NCBI RefSeq assembly: GCF_009671245.1
Contig: NZ_VTFS01000001.1
Coordinates: 1,151,914 to 1,215,913, forward strand
Reading direction: 5' to 3'
Source of the DNA: Marinicella rhabdoformis
GTDB lineage: Bacteria > Pseudomonadota > Gammaproteobacteria > Xanthomonadales > Marinicellaceae
Length of the DNA stretch: 64,000 nucleotides
Shown here in pieces: positions 35,197-45,159 of the stretch. The first letter of the stretch is position 1. Each line of letters begins with the position of its first letter. The notes below the pieces were generated by a model. The model was not told where the DNA came from, did no database searches, and saw only the letters and a program-made list of their open reading frames with translations. A program made the translations under genes and the position numbers.

Positions 35197-37134
35197 TTGA
35201 AATATAGACCGGATATTGATGGTTTAAGAGCACTGGCTGTTATTTCTGTCATTTTTTATCATTTAGATATTCAATTGTTTTCGGGCGGGTATGTTGGCGT
35301 TGACATCTTTTTTGTAATATCAGGCTATTTGATTACCGAAATCATCATTAAACAAATAACTTCCAAAACTTTTTCTTTCAAGCAATTTTATTATAAAAGA
35401 TTCAAAAGAATAGTACCCATATTGGTTTTTACAATGTCTATGTCTTTTTTTGTCGCTTATTTTGTTTTGTTACCTAAAGAGCTTGATTCGTTTGCCAAAT
35501 CAATTATTGCTACTCTTATCACGGTACCAAACATTTTTTTCTGGACACAAACAGGCGGTTATTTCGAACTCAACGCAAAATCCCTACCATTGATGCATAC
35601 TTGGTCACTAGGAATCGAAGAACAATTCTATATGTTTCTGCCGTTTACACTGTGGCTCTCAAACAAATATTTTAACTTTAAAACCTGCAGAAAGCTTATT
35701 GTCATATATTTTATCTCTTCTTTATGTCTAAGCATTGCCCAAACTGAATCCCAGCCTGAACTTTCTTTTTATATGATTCACACCAGAGCTTGGGAATTAT
35801 TAGCTGGGGCTTTGGTGTCACTTTACACGCAAAAAAAGAAACCCATCACACCATATTTAGCTGAGTTATATTCTCTAACGGGAATCTCAATGATCTTTTT
35901 CACAGCACTTACTTTTACAAACCAAACCATATTCCCAGGGGTGCATGCCTTAATCCCTGTTTTGGGATCCGTGATGATTATATATTCCGGCATCCATAAC
36001 TCAAATACAATAATAAACAAGGCATTAAGCATAAAACCTTTGGTATTCATTGGCTTAATATCTTACTCATTATATCTTTGGCACTGGCCTGTTATTGTTT
36101 TTAGCCAGATGATTTACACCGAGCATAATTCTGTCAATACAATACTATTGTGTTTGGTTACAATTTCTATAAGTAGTTATTTCTTTATCGAAAAAACCTT
36201 TCGTGAAAATCTTACACGTGCAAAACTAATAATTCTTTCTTCACTCATTTTTTCATTAATTGCAATATCACTTATTGCAATTAAATTTAAAGGCATACCT
36301 TCTAGATTATCCAACGAAGTCCTTGATTCATTAGAGACAAGTCAATACATGCCAAACCACAGAAGCTGTCACAGGTTACTAAACAAACAATTTTTAGAAC
36401 ACAAATACTGTACATTTGGCGCCGATAACAACCAACCCAGCTTTGTTCTGTTGGGCGACTCGCACGCCGAGGCTCTTAAATTTGGTTTATCAGAAGCAGC
36501 AACTGCAACAAACACTTCGGGAATTCAATTAACTAGAGCAGGTTGTAGGCCTCTTCTGGGGGTATATAGTAGAAAAAATAGAGAATGCCAGAAATTTATC
36601 GATATTTCTTTAGATATTATCATCAAAAATAAATCCATTAAAACAGTGTTTCTTGCTGGGTATTGGTCCGTACCTTATCATGGCCATGGGTATCGCAATA
36701 AAAGACTCAAAATATACGATGCTTTTGCTAATGAGTCTGACACCTATACCAATGAAGTTGTTTTTATAAAAGGCTTTGATCGATTGTTAAGCAAACTGGT
36801 TTCTGAAGGAAAAAAAGTCTATTTATTAGCAGACACACCTGAACTTGGGTTTCACCCTAGGAAAATATATAGTCGAAAAATAATGCTAAACCAACCACTC
36901 TATTCAATGACAGCAGAAGTTAGTTATGGAATAAACCCCTTGATTAAAACTCTTGTTGAAAAGCACAAAGATGCCGTTACTTATCTTCCAATAGATAAAA
37001 TTATTTGCCCAACTCCTTTCTGTCATATAATCAAAGAAGGAAAACTTATTTTTAGAGATGGTGACCATATTTCGAAATACGGATCATCGTTACTTAGCAA
37101 ATCTTTTGAAAATATACTTAAATCAATCCAATAA
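35197..37134 (+). CDS. OafA/YrhL-type acyltransferase with C-terminal SGNH domain
   Basis: 645 residues. Start is TTG 35197: an in-frame TGA lies 9 nt upstream, no ATG fits, and GGTGAG sits 6 nt before it. Residues about 1-360 are the acyltransferase-3 membrane domain: YRPDIDGLRALAVISVIFYH with the catalytic His, GGYVGVDIFFVISGYL, and about ten helices. Residues about 400-640 are a periplasmic SGNH hydrolase/transferase: LLGDSHAEAL with the nucleophilic Ser and a terminal DGDHISKYG with the Asp/His pair. It O-acetylates lipopolysaccharide or another glycan. Confidence 0.9.
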   Translation: MKYRPDIDGLRALAVISVIFYHLDIQLFSGGYVGVDIFFVISGYLITEIIIKQITSKTFSFKQFYYKRFKRIVPILVFTMSMSFFVAYFVLLPKELDSFAKSIIATLITVPNIFFWTQTGGYFELNAKSLPLMHTWSLGIEEQFYMFLPFTLWLSNKYFNFKTCRKLIVIYFISSLCLSIAQTESQPELSFYMIHTRAWELLAGALVSLYTQKKKPITPYLAELYSLTGISMIFFTALTFTNQTIFPGVHALIPVLGSVMIIYSGIHNSNTIINKALSIKPLVFIGLISYSLYLWHWPVIVFSQMIYTEHNSVNTILLCLVTISISSYFFIEKTFRENLTRAKLIILSSLIFSLIAISLIAIKFKGIPSRLSNEVLDSLETSQYMPNHRSCHRLLNKQFLEHKYCTFGADNNQPSFVLLGDSHAEALKFGLSEAATATNTSGIQLTRAGCRPLLGVYSRKNRECQKFIDISLDIIIKNKSIKTVFLAGYWSVPYHGHGYRNKRLKIYDAFANESDTYTNEVVFIKGFDRLLSKLVSEGKKVYLLADTPELGFHPRKIYSRKIMLNQPLYSMTAEVSYGINPLIKTLVEKHKDAVTYLPIDKIICPTPFCHIIKEGKLIFRDGDHISKYGSSLLSKSFENILKSIQ

Positions 37135-37221
37135 TAAATCGATAAATTTTTTGCGGTGTAACTTTAGATGTAAACTATAAGCATAGCTTATTCTCTTTAT
37201 CATATATTGAACCAATCTGTT

Positions 37222-37971
37222 ATGAATCAAAAAAAAATAGTTAGCTTTCTTATTGTAGGAGCTCAAAAAGCCGGAACATCTGCATTAGACTACTACCTGA
37301 GAAATCACATTGAGATTCAAATGGCTTTAAGAAAAGAGGTTCATTTTTTTGACAATGAAAAAATATTTAAATCAAAAAATATTGATTATAGCGAATATCA
37401 TGATTATTTTGACTGGTCTGATGCAACGCTATTGAGGGGCGAGTGCACCCCAAATTACATGTACTGGGAATGTTCAATGCGAAGAATATTCCTTTACAAT
37501 CCTAAGATTAAAATTATTGTTTGTTTAAGAAACCCAATAGATCGAGCATATTCAAGCTGGAATATGGAAAAAAATAGAAACAATGACCACCTCTCATTTA
37601 TCGATGCACTTAGACAAGAAAAAGAACGATGTCGATCAAACCTTCCATTTCAAAACAAAAACCACTCCTATATAGACAGGGGTTACTACTCAGAACAAAT
37701 CCGTAGAATTAGGCGATATTTCCCAACCAACCAAACTTTATTCATTAAATATGATGATTTACTAAATAACCAAAATGCAGTTTTAAATCAAATATCTTCT
37801 TTTTTAAACATCGGGCAATTCACCCTAACTGAATTTGTTAGAGTTAATTCAATTCAATATACTAACCAAATGAATGAAAACGACAGAGCCATTCTAAAGA
37901 AAATATTTAAAAATGAGATTAAGGAACTTGAATATATGCTCGGCTGGGATTGTAAATCGTGGCTACAGTAA
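37222..37971 (+). CDS. Sulfotransferase (heparan-type domain)
   Basis: 249 residues from ATG 37222; a TTG at 37207 would add five. PAPS motifs are VGAQKAGTSALDYYLRNH (5' phosphosulfate) and CLRNPIDRAYSSW (3' phosphate). KEVHFFDNE and GECTPNYMYW are typical of bacterial and animal heparan-sulfate-type sulfotransferases. Cytosolic. It follows the acyltransferase on the same strand. Confidence 0.9.
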   Translation: MNQKKIVSFLIVGAQKAGTSALDYYLRNHIEIQMALRKEVHFFDNEKIFKSKNIDYSEYHDYFDWSDATLLRGECTPNYMYWECSMRRIFLYNPKIKIIVCLRNPIDRAYSSWNMEKNRNNDHLSFIDALRQEKERCRSNLPFQNKNHSYIDRGYYSEQIRRIRRYFPTNQTLFIKYDDLLNNQNAVLNQISSFLNIGQFTLTEFVRVNSIQYTNQMNENDRAILKKIFKNEIKELEYMLGWDCKSWLQ

Positions 37972-38186
37972 TTTTATTCTACCAACACCCACAAAAGACT
38001 CACCTCATTGACTGAACAATAAAATTTCAGTTAAAGTTTGAGACTTACTCAAAACCGATCCTGTACAAGCAAAATTATTGAAATTGATGTAAGCTAAATC
38101 CAACCCAAACTTCTACATATCACGCTACCATATAGAAAATATAACATAAATTATAGAAATTGAACTTTATAAGGCAGGCTGAATTA

Positions 38187-38873
38187 TCAATATTTCTCAA
38201 ACTTTACCATTTGTTGCCCTCTTGGGTGACCCCAATCTCCAATCAATGTTGTCTTAAGCCCACAATTTGAACCCATTCTTTTGATTTCATCAACTGAATA
38301 ATGAAACGGATCTTGGTCATAATGGGTGACAATATTACCTGGTTGATGACAGATTGGTTTAAGTTCAATTGATTTTTCACTGATAAAGAAAGTCGAAAAG
38401 TATTTTCCATTGGGTTTTAAATTTTCAGACACTCGTTGTAGACACCTTATGATGTTATTGACTGGCAAATGAGTAAAAACAGACACTGAAATCATATAAT
38501 CAAACTTGACTTCAAACTTATGAAACTCAAACTCGCTGTTCAGCATCAAATTTGGGTTTCTATCGACCAAATTAGCACGGTTTATCTCAATTTCAGCAGC
38601 AGCCAATAATGAAGCATTTATATCCATCCCATAGTAATTTGAAGCGTTTAAAAAAGGAATAAACTTCACTCCACCTCTCAAACACCCACAACCAATATCT
38701 AGTAAGTTATTATGAGCCTCTAGACCATTTCTAAGCATAAATTCAAATTGCAACTGACCAATTTGCTTCCAAAGTCCACCTACTTTCAAACGATGAACCC
38801 TCTGTTCAATCTCCTCTTCGCTCAACTGATAATCATATTTGTTAATTCTTCTGGTTGTCGAAATTTCATTCAT
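38187..38873 (-). CDS. SAM-dependent methyltransferase
   Basis: 228 residues. Motif I is LLDIGCGCLRGGVKFI, motif II-like YYGMDINASLL, and the post-motif strand is FDYMISVSVFTHL. A strong AAGGAGA ribosome site lies 7 nt before ATG 38873. Target unknown; in this setting a sugar or glycolipid methylation is plausible. Confidence 0.85.
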   Translation of the reverse strand: MNEISTTRRINKYDYQLSEEEIEQRVHRLKVGGLWKQIGQLQFEFMLRNGLEAHNNLLDIGCGCLRGGVKFIPFLNASNYYGMDINASLLAAAEIEINRANLVDRNPNLMLNSEFEFHKFEVKFDYMISVSVFTHLPVNNIIRCLQRVSENLKPNGKYFSTFFISEKSIELKPICHQPGNIVTHYDQDPFHYSVDEIKRMGSNCGLKTTLIGDWGHPRGQQMVKFEKY

Positions 38874-39350
38874 TTTAGTCTCCTTATAACTTTTATATTT
38901 TTTATAGCATTGTGAGTTTTCACAATAGATTGCCTAAAAAAATTTATGCCTATCAATATAAATTAAACTTATTTTTAGTAGTTAGAAAAGCATACCGAGG
39001 TCTTTTTTTAAATTCGAATTGATCAATTAAAGCTATTTTAACTAAAGCAAGACTATGAAAAACATTGATATATAACATACCTGCTAATCTTATAGTAAAG
39101 CCAGATGCAATTATTCGATTTTAAAATAGGTTCAAATTTTGAGTGTTCCTCAAAACTGCAATTAGTTTTATAGCAGTTAACTTCTCTATAACTTACATTT
39201 AATCATATTATAATCTGTAAAAATTCCGACTTGTTGGAAGTAGCATAAACCCTTTTTTCACACACTCCAAAATAAAAATATCCGAGTTTTTTTGAATTTT
39301 TTTATCGGCAATATAGCTTATAATAAAGTTTCTTCTCTAAACTGATTTTT
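38874..39350. other. AT-rich divergent intergenic region
   Basis: 477 nt between divergent genes, no coding frame. It contains the AAGGAGA site and TATAAA-like boxes for the minus-strand methyltransferase and a TATAAT box (39319-39324) for the sulfotransferase at 39351. No hairpin or operator stood out. Confidence 0.6.
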
Positions 39351-40142
39351 ATGACCGCCTCATTAACCAAAAACAAAATAGAAGAGATATGTCGTCAAAT
39401 TACGCCTGATCATATATCCGGAGTTGAAAGTTTCGTCGTGTTTCTCGGTCATGCACACAGCGGGCATAGTTTGATTGGAGCTTTACTTGACTCACACCCT
39501 CGTGCTGCAATAACCAACGAAATCAATGTCGCGAAGTTATTGGTTGATCATGATTTAAATTCTGAACAAACTTTGTCTTTACTCTTGAGTACCAGTTTTG
39601 AAAACCAGCACCCTGATGCATGGAATAATACAGGTTATAGTTATAAAACGACAACCGGCTTTCAAGGTAACACGACACATCCCTTAGTTATCGGTGATAA
39701 GAAAGGTGGTGGCAATACAAGAATTATAAAGAAAAACCCCCAAGTGCTAGAACGTTTACATAAGTTATTTGGGGGGAAATTAAAGTTCATTCAGGTTATC
39801 AGAAATCCTTATGACAACATTGCAGCATTTTCTCATTATTGGCAAGAACCCATAAACATCAAACATGTAGAACGCTATTTTGAAAACTTAGAAACAACTC
39901 AATTTATAGAGTCGACTGGGATAGGGAGCTTTTATAAACTTGATTATACTTCATTCATGCAAAATCCAAAATTAGAATACACTAATTTATTAAAATTTGT
40001 CGAGCTCGAAATCAATGAAGAATTAATTAATTTAACTTTAAAAATCGTCAATAAAACTGAACATAAAAGAGCTAAGAAATACGATTGGCCACCGGATATT
40101 CTTGCAGCAATTGAGAAAAATATAAAAATTTTTAATTATTAG
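39351..40142 (+). CDS. Sulfotransferase-like protein with an atypical PAPS loop
   Basis: 263 residues. The fold signatures of a sulfotransferase are FLGHAHSGHSLIGALLDSHP and FIQVIRNPYDNIAAFSHYW, but the first loop reads HAHSGHS, in place of the usual PKSGTT or RSGTS, so the basic residue is missing and the Thr is replaced. This could weaken or change the donor. A TATAAT box sits 27 nt upstream. Confidence 0.7.
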   Translation: MTASLTKNKIEEICRQITPDHISGVESFVVFLGHAHSGHSLIGALLDSHPRAAITNEINVAKLLVDHDLNSEQTLSLLLSTSFENQHPDAWNNTGYSYKTTTGFQGNTTHPLVIGDKKGGGNTRIIKKNPQVLERLHKLFGGKLKFIQVIRNPYDNIAAFSHYWQEPINIKHVERYFENLETTQFIESTGIGSFYKLDYTSFMQNPKLEYTNLLKFVELEINEELINLTLKIVNKTEHKRAKKYDWPPDILAAIEKNIKIFNY

Positions 40143-40174
40143 TGACCGATAATTAATTCTACTGTCGTTATTAG

Positions 40175-40200
40175 TATAATATACAAACTTTTAAAGAGGA
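40175..40200 (+). promoter_or_regulatory. Likely promoter -10 box and ribosome site of the secreted protein gene
   Basis: TATAAT at 40175-40180 (weak -35) and AAAGAGGA at 40193-40200, 7 nt before ATG 40208. The closeness of box and ribosome site implies a leader of only about 20 nt. Confidence 0.5.
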
Positions 40201-40207
40201 AAATAAA

Positions 40208-40948
40208 ATGAAGAAAACATTATTAACCGCAATGATTCTAGGAAGCTTTCAAGCTTTTGCTGGTGGCACATGTGATAACACAAATTTAAATGCTTGGTCT
40301 GTTGTTACTGCTCCAGATGCTGGTGCTTTGACTGTAAGTGCTGGTTCTGCAATGGCTGGAACTGATTGCGGCATGGAAGTTGCTGCCAAGGCAGCTCGAA
40401 ACAGAAATTTTGTACAAGATTCAAGTCCAAGTGCAGAGCAACGTTACAGAGCTGCTTTCTATGTTGACCCTAACGGTATTAACTTGCCAACAACTAATGC
40501 CAACAGAAAGGTAAAACTACATATGGCTCAATGTACTGCTGCAATTGGAGCATGTCCATTCAATGGTATCGTACAAATTAAATTAGCTGCTACAGCTGCC
40601 AATGGTTACGTTCTAGATAATTTTGTTATCGATGGTGCCGGTAATGACGGTACTAAACGCTTTACTGTAGACATTCCTGATACTGGCGCGACCAGAATAG
40701 AATATGACGTTGACTTAACTACTGGTAATTTTAAGTTTTGGGTTAATGCAACCTCTGAGTCAGATCCAGCAGCAATTAATTTAGTTGATAGCATGCCTGT
40801 TGACTATACTGGCTTAGATATGTCTACTCATGCAGGCGTACAAAGAGCTCGTTTAGGTTTTATGAACTCTCCAGCCAGGGTTCCTCTTGATGAGCCTGTA
40901 TACGTAGATGAATTTGAATCTCGTAGACAAACCTTTATAGGCCAATAA
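40208..40948 (+). CDS. Secreted protein of unknown function
   Basis: 246 residues with signal peptide (1-19, cleavage after AFA). The mature part is Ala/Asn/Thr-rich, beta-strand-like (alternating hydrophobics: RFTVDIPDTGATRIEYDVDL, FKFWVNATSE), with cysteines at CDN, DCGM, QCTAAIGAC. Its layout recalls jelly-roll (LamG or CBM-like) modules but I cannot name a family. A strong ribosome site and terminator suggest good expression. It lies between sulfotransferase and acyltransferase genes. Confidence 0.7.
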   Translation: MKKTLLTAMILGSFQAFAGGTCDNTNLNAWSVVTAPDAGALTVSAGSAMAGTDCGMEVAAKAARNRNFVQDSSPSAEQRYRAAFYVDPNGINLPTTNANRKVKLHMAQCTAAIGACPFNGIVQIKLAATAANGYVLDNFVIDGAGNDGTKRFTVDIPDTGATRIEYDVDLTTGNFKFWVNATSESDPAAINLVDSMPVDYTGLDMSTHAGVQRARLGFMNSPARVPLDEPVYVDEFESRRQTFIGQ

Positions 40949-40980
40949 AAATAATATCTGATATTATTTATAGTGTTTTT

Positions 40981-41011
40981 AAAACCCTTTCAGCTTTGAA
41001 AGGGTTTTTTT
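40981..41011 (+). terminator. Rho-independent terminator after the secreted protein gene
   Basis: Perfect stem AAAACCCTTTC (40981-40991) with GAAAGGGTTTT (40998-41008), 6-nt loop, then T-run. The convergent acyltransferase stop lies inside it, so it may serve both. Confidence 0.9.
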
Positions 41012-42027
41012 GTGCACCATGATATTACTTTAGCCAAAAGGATAATTCCAAATAAATAAATAATACTGAATCCCAATATATATAGATCACTATCCAATGA
41101 CTTTAACCATGGAATAAATGGCTTTCGAATAAAGCCATTAATAAGAAACATATAAAGAGAAAGCTTTCCAACTTTAGCTATAATAGTTTCAGATGTTTTG
41201 CTTAAGCCACTTATTAATGAATGTGTATACAGTGAAATAAAAACAATAGATATGCCTGAAAAATACCACGCTATTTTATAAAAATGGCCAAGTAGAAAGA
41301 TAAGAAAAAAGAAAAGAAAATGCAATTTTTTAATTTCAAAATGCTCTTTATTTGCTAGATACAACCCTAAGCAAAATTCAGGCAAATGACCTATTGCGTT
41401 ATATAATATAATTTTCTTGCCAGATAAAATTATATAACTGTAAGCCAGAACTGAAATTATTAATAGAACACTATTACCGTATTTCTTACTCAACTTATAC
41501 AAAAAGGGGAAAATTAAATACAACTGAATAATTGCCGCAAAAAACCACCATGGTCCCACTGGTGACAGTCCATAACCAGGAATATTAATCGCCAACAGCT
41601 TTAGTGTAAGCGCATACCAATTTTTATCCCATATTTTTGCAACCGTTTGATTATTGACTAAATATTCAAAAGCAAACCAAAAAAGTACCACTAACAAAAA
41701 TGCTTTGTAAAGTTTACCTGCATGGTGAATTATAAATTGAGGGTAATTTATATCCCGTTTAAGATATTTTTTTGCTAAGCCATATGCGCTAAGAAAAATA
41801 AACAACTTAACACCATAATGACCATAAAATGATATGATAGCTCTCAATGAGTCTCCAGTATCATTCAATATAATATGATATAAACCTTCTGATTTAAACC
41901 TTTTAAAATGAAACTCATTTTGAGACGGCAATGGCCTGATATTATGCACAAGGTTGTGAATAACAATACATATTATTGCCCATCCCTTTATAACATTAGA
42001 GTCTTTTATTCTTAAATTCATTTTCAC
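40990..42027 (-). CDS. Acyltransferase-3 family membrane protein
   Basis: 345 residues with about ten helices. KDSNVIKGWAIICIVIHNLVH carries the catalytic-type His near the N-terminus, and FYGHYGVKLFIFLSAYGLAKKYL matches the G-x-x-G-V-x-x-F-F-x-x-S-G-Y motif with A for G. No SGNH domain. Possible O-acyltransferase for a surface glycan. Divergent by 9 nt from the LTA-synthase-like gene. Confidence 0.8.
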   Translation of the reverse strand: MKMNLRIKDSNVIKGWAIICIVIHNLVHNIRPLPSQNEFHFKRFKSEGLYHIILNDTGDSLRAIISFYGHYGVKLFIFLSAYGLAKKYLKRDINYPQFIIHHAGKLYKAFLLVVLFWFAFEYLVNNQTVAKIWDKNWYALTLKLLAINIPGYGLSPVGPWWFFAAIIQLYLIFPFLYKLSKKYGNSVLLIISVLAYSYIILSGKKIILYNAIGHLPEFCLGLYLANKEHFEIKKLHFLFFFLIFLLGHFYKIAWYFSGISIVFISLYTHSLISGLSKTSETIIAKVGKLSLYMFLINGFIRKPFIPWLKSLDSDLYILGFSIIYLFGIILLAKVISWCTKKPFQS

Positions 42028-42036
42028 TGATACTTT

Positions 42037-43878
42037 ATGGATTCAATTAAATATTTACAAAAACTTTTGATTACTTGTTTTTGTCCATTGTTTTTATTTT
42101 TATTTCTAGCAAGTTTGATACACAAAGAATTGATTGTATATTTTTTTTCTGGTGTCACAAAAACTAGACTGTTTTTATATGATTATTCATTAATAACAGA
42201 AACTATAATATTATCATTGTTTTACTTTCTGACCCTTTTTATTTCTTCTAGGGTTTTATTCAGTATGCTTTTTACCATATTGACTTATTGTTTCTTTGTT
42301 TCAATTTGTGCCCTCAAGATTTATTATTTGGATACACCTGTTCTTCCCATTGATATCATACAAATTAGGGAGCTTTTACAATCAGAACATTTGATGGCAA
42401 GTTTTATTCCCATTCTTCTGGCTGCTGTATCTTTTATCTTTCTTGTTTCTGCATTTGTATATAAATATGACAAACCACTGATTATTACTCAAAACAAATA
42501 CTATTTATTGGCGTTTTTATTACTAGTCACTTCCTTATTTTTAACCTTTAAGTCCAACATCAATCAAAACTTAAGGAAAAATGGAATCTTTTATAAAAAG
42601 AATTCATACCTACCAGCTCATTACCTTACCAAAGGTATCGCTACATCTTTTTTTCAAATTCTATTTTTTAGTGAAAACTACCCAAAACCCAAAGGCTATT
42701 CTAAACTTGCAATTCAAAACATCATTAATAAATACCAATTAAATGTCAAATCCCACACTCCCAAAATATCACCTAATTTAATTATATTGATGGTTGAGTC
42801 GCTTACCGATCCTAAATATTTTGGCTGGAAAACTAATCAATCGAACATGCAGACGCTTCATAAATTGACCAATGAAGGGCGTCAATCAACCGCCTATTCG
42901 CCTGTTTACGGAGGTAAATCAATCAATGCCGAATTTGAACTTTTAACAGGAATGTCTCTTCGATATACTAACCCTGAATCTTTGGTTTATAGGGAGTCAA
43001 TTAAACAGCCTGTTCCTTCAATTGCACAAACACTCAGAAACAACAAATATAATACATTTGCATTCAGAGATGAAAGAATTGGAGAGTTTGGTTTTAAGAA
43101 AATTTATGATGAGTTAGGTTTTGAGCATACGTATTCGTTTGTAGACAAGGGTCACCAACAGGACCCAACAGGCAAATATACATCCAGCATTGCAATTGCT
43201 GACAAAATTATTGCCACAGTAGAAGAAAATGCACCCGCTTTTGTATTCACGTTTACCATGTCTTCTCACGCCCCCTGGAATGGGAAAGAGTATGATTCTC
43301 AGCTAGACTTCCTCTACCCTAAAGGAATCTCCAAAAATGAAAAAAGAAAAATGAAAGGCTACTTGAATGCAATCAACCACATGGATAAAGGGATTGAAAA
43401 ATTAATTCAACACTTTAAACTTTCAGATAAACAAACAGCTCTACTGGTTATTGGTGACCACCAACCACACTTGAAAGTTTATAATAAAAACATAAAGACT
43501 CAATTAGTAAACAACAACATAAAGCGAGTGATTAAAAAGCACTCACTCCCCTACTATTATTGGGATAATTTCACAACTACTAAACAGTTATCCAGTGTAC
43601 CCATCAGCTTTAACTTCGTTTCATCATTGTTGTTAAACCAGTTGCAAATTAAATCTTGTGGTTTGCTTAAATTCAATGCTTATTTCCATCAATTTTATGA
43701 GGTATTTGGCTCATATATTAAATTAAGTAAAAAAGGCAACAATTCTATTGAATTTGACACCCTAAAAGCTGATTATGAATTATTACAGTATGATGTTGTA
43801 TATGGGGAAAACCATCAAAATTATTTATTGAATAAATCATGCCAATCAAAATCACAGGCTATATCAAATGAAAGATAA
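42037..43878 (+). CDS. LTA-synthase-like phosphoglycerol/phosphoethanolamine transferase
   Basis: 613 residues. Five membrane helices (about 10-185) precede an extracellular alkaline-phosphatase-fold domain: LIILMVESLTDP (metal-ligand Glu), YGGKSINAEFELLTGMS, FTMSSHAPWNG and VIGDHQPHLK (Asp-His pair). In LtaS-type enzymes the nucleophile in the GG-x-T position is Thr; here it is Ser (GGKS). It probably adds glycerol-phosphate or a similar group to a periplasmic glycan. The stop overlaps the next gene by 11 nt (43868-43878). Confidence 0.85.
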   Translation: MDSIKYLQKLLITCFCPLFLFLFLASLIHKELIVYFFSGVTKTRLFLYDYSLITETIILSLFYFLTLFISSRVLFSMLFTILTYCFFVSICALKIYYLDTPVLPIDIIQIRELLQSEHLMASFIPILLAAVSFIFLVSAFVYKYDKPLIITQNKYYLLAFLLLVTSLFLTFKSNINQNLRKNGIFYKKNSYLPAHYLTKGIATSFFQILFFSENYPKPKGYSKLAIQNIINKYQLNVKSHTPKISPNLIILMVESLTDPKYFGWKTNQSNMQTLHKLTNEGRQSTAYSPVYGGKSINAEFELLTGMSLRYTNPESLVYRESIKQPVPSIAQTLRNNKYNTFAFRDERIGEFGFKKIYDELGFEHTYSFVDKGHQQDPTGKYTSSIAIADKIIATVEENAPAFVFTFTMSSHAPWNGKEYDSQLDFLYPKGISKNEKRKMKGYLNAINHMDKGIEKLIQHFKLSDKQTALLVIGDHQPHLKVYNKNIKTQLVNNNIKRVIKKHSLPYYYWDNFTTTKQLSSVPISFNFVSSLLLNQLQIKSCGLLKFNAYFHQFYEVFGSYIKLSKKGNNSIEFDTLKADYELLQYDVVYGENHQNYLLNKSCQSKSQAISNER

Positions 43879-44773
43879 TTACATTAATGAAGCCCCCATT
43901 TTATTCATAGTTGGCTTACAAAAATCTGGCACTACATTATTAAATCGGTTGATTTCTAGTGTAGATGGAACCATTGATCCATTTAAACCTGAAGGTAGAT
44001 TCTTTTGGGGAGATTTCCCCCCATTCAACCCAGAATTGCCACCTTGTGGAGAGCTCTTTCAAAAATCAAAAGGCTTATATGGACACCATTTGACTTCTTT
44101 AGATTATCTGCCTCAACACAAAGAAATACTGATAAAAAAAATTAATGAAATCACTGATCACTATAAGCTGTTAATAAACAAAAACCCTTATAACTCCGTA
44201 AGAATTGACTGGCTCAAAGCCATATTCCCAAATTGCAATATAATTGGCATTATTAGGAACCCTGTTTCAAACATTTACTCTCTACAAAAAAAATTTTCAC
44301 TTCATGAAAACTCTGGCTTTCCTCCAGAGAACAATTGGTGGGGGGTAAAACCAAAGCACTGGAAATCACTCATCAACAAATCAGATTTGATCAAACAGCT
44401 ATCATTACAATGGAAAGCCATTAATTTAGAAATTTTAAAGAACAAATCACACATATCAGCTTTGATAGACTACAAACATCTCTGCTCTGAACCGGAGCTC
44501 ACTTTAAATAATATCCTTGATAAATATAATCTTGAATTTGATTTGAATGGCATCAAAATTAACCACCAAGACAATGAATTTAAAACAGGCAGTAGGCTGC
44601 TGTCCAAGAACAAGGAATTTAACCATTCTGGATTTACATTAGAACTGACTGAACAACCAATTGAGTCACCGCCATTCAACAATCAAAACATCTCTGAAAT
44701 TGATCAAATTTGCGGCCCATTATGGAGTCAAATTAAATCTGAATTTATGTGTAAAAGTTCCGACTTAATCTGA
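43868..44773 (+). CDS. Sulfotransferase-family protein
   Basis: 301 residues. PAPS-binding loop LFIVGLQKSGTTLLNRLISS and the second site IGIIRNPVSNIYSLQ are intact; W-rich NNWWGVKPKHW is between them. ATG lies 11 nt before the end of the LTA-synthase-like gene (ATGAAAGATAA), so the two products may act on the same molecule. Confidence 0.85.
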   Translation: MKDNYINEAPILFIVGLQKSGTTLLNRLISSVDGTIDPFKPEGRFFWGDFPPFNPELPPCGELFQKSKGLYGHHLTSLDYLPQHKEILIKKINEITDHYKLLINKNPYNSVRIDWLKAIFPNCNIIGIIRNPVSNIYSLQKKFSLHENSGFPPENNWWGVKPKHWKSLINKSDLIKQLSLQWKAINLEILKNKSHISALIDYKHLCSEPELTLNNILDKYNLEFDLNGIKINHQDNEFKTGSRLLSKNKEFNHSGFTLELTEQPIESPPFNNQNISEIDQICGPLWSQIKSEFMCKSSDLI

Positions 44774-44861
44774 CACTTTGCTATTTTAAAGGTTGCAAAA
44801 AAGAGAGTTACCCATTTTGATGTAACTACGACATTAATCAAAACATAAATAGGTAACTCTC

Positions 44862-44943
44862 ATGATTCATACTAACGAAAAAATCATTAAACAGTTCGAA
44901 GTCTCCCATGGGATAAAGTCAGCTTGTTAAATTTAGCCAATGA
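44862..44943 (+). pseudogene. IS481-like transposase, N-terminal remnant
   Basis: ATG 44862 gives MIHTNEKIIKQ, then stops at TAA 44928-44930; shifting frame gives VSLLNLANE. Together these resemble the start of IS481-type transposases (NEKIIK...GLLNLA-E). Frameshifted and truncated. Confidence 0.5.
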
Positions 44944-45117
44944 GATAGAATCGCTGAATTCTGTCATCAGAAAGCACTCAAAAAACGGAAATTATTCCCA
45001 ACTGATGACGCAGCCAAAAAGATTATTTACTTAGCCATAACCGATTCATCTAAAAAATGGACCATGCCGATTCGCAACTGGAAATCAGCTTTGAATCGGT
45101 TCGTGATAGAATTTTAA
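44933..45117 (+). pseudogene. IS256-family transposase, C-terminal remnant
   Basis: Reads IESLNSVIRK, then after a frameshift KRKLFPTDDAAKKIIYLAIT, SSKKWTMPIRNWKSALNRF and ends at TAA 45115-45117. This is the conserved C-terminus of IS256 transposases; the catalytic DDE core is absent. Confidence 0.85.
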
Positions 45118-45159
45118 GATCGCTTTAGCGATTATATTTGAGATGGCGGATACACAGAA

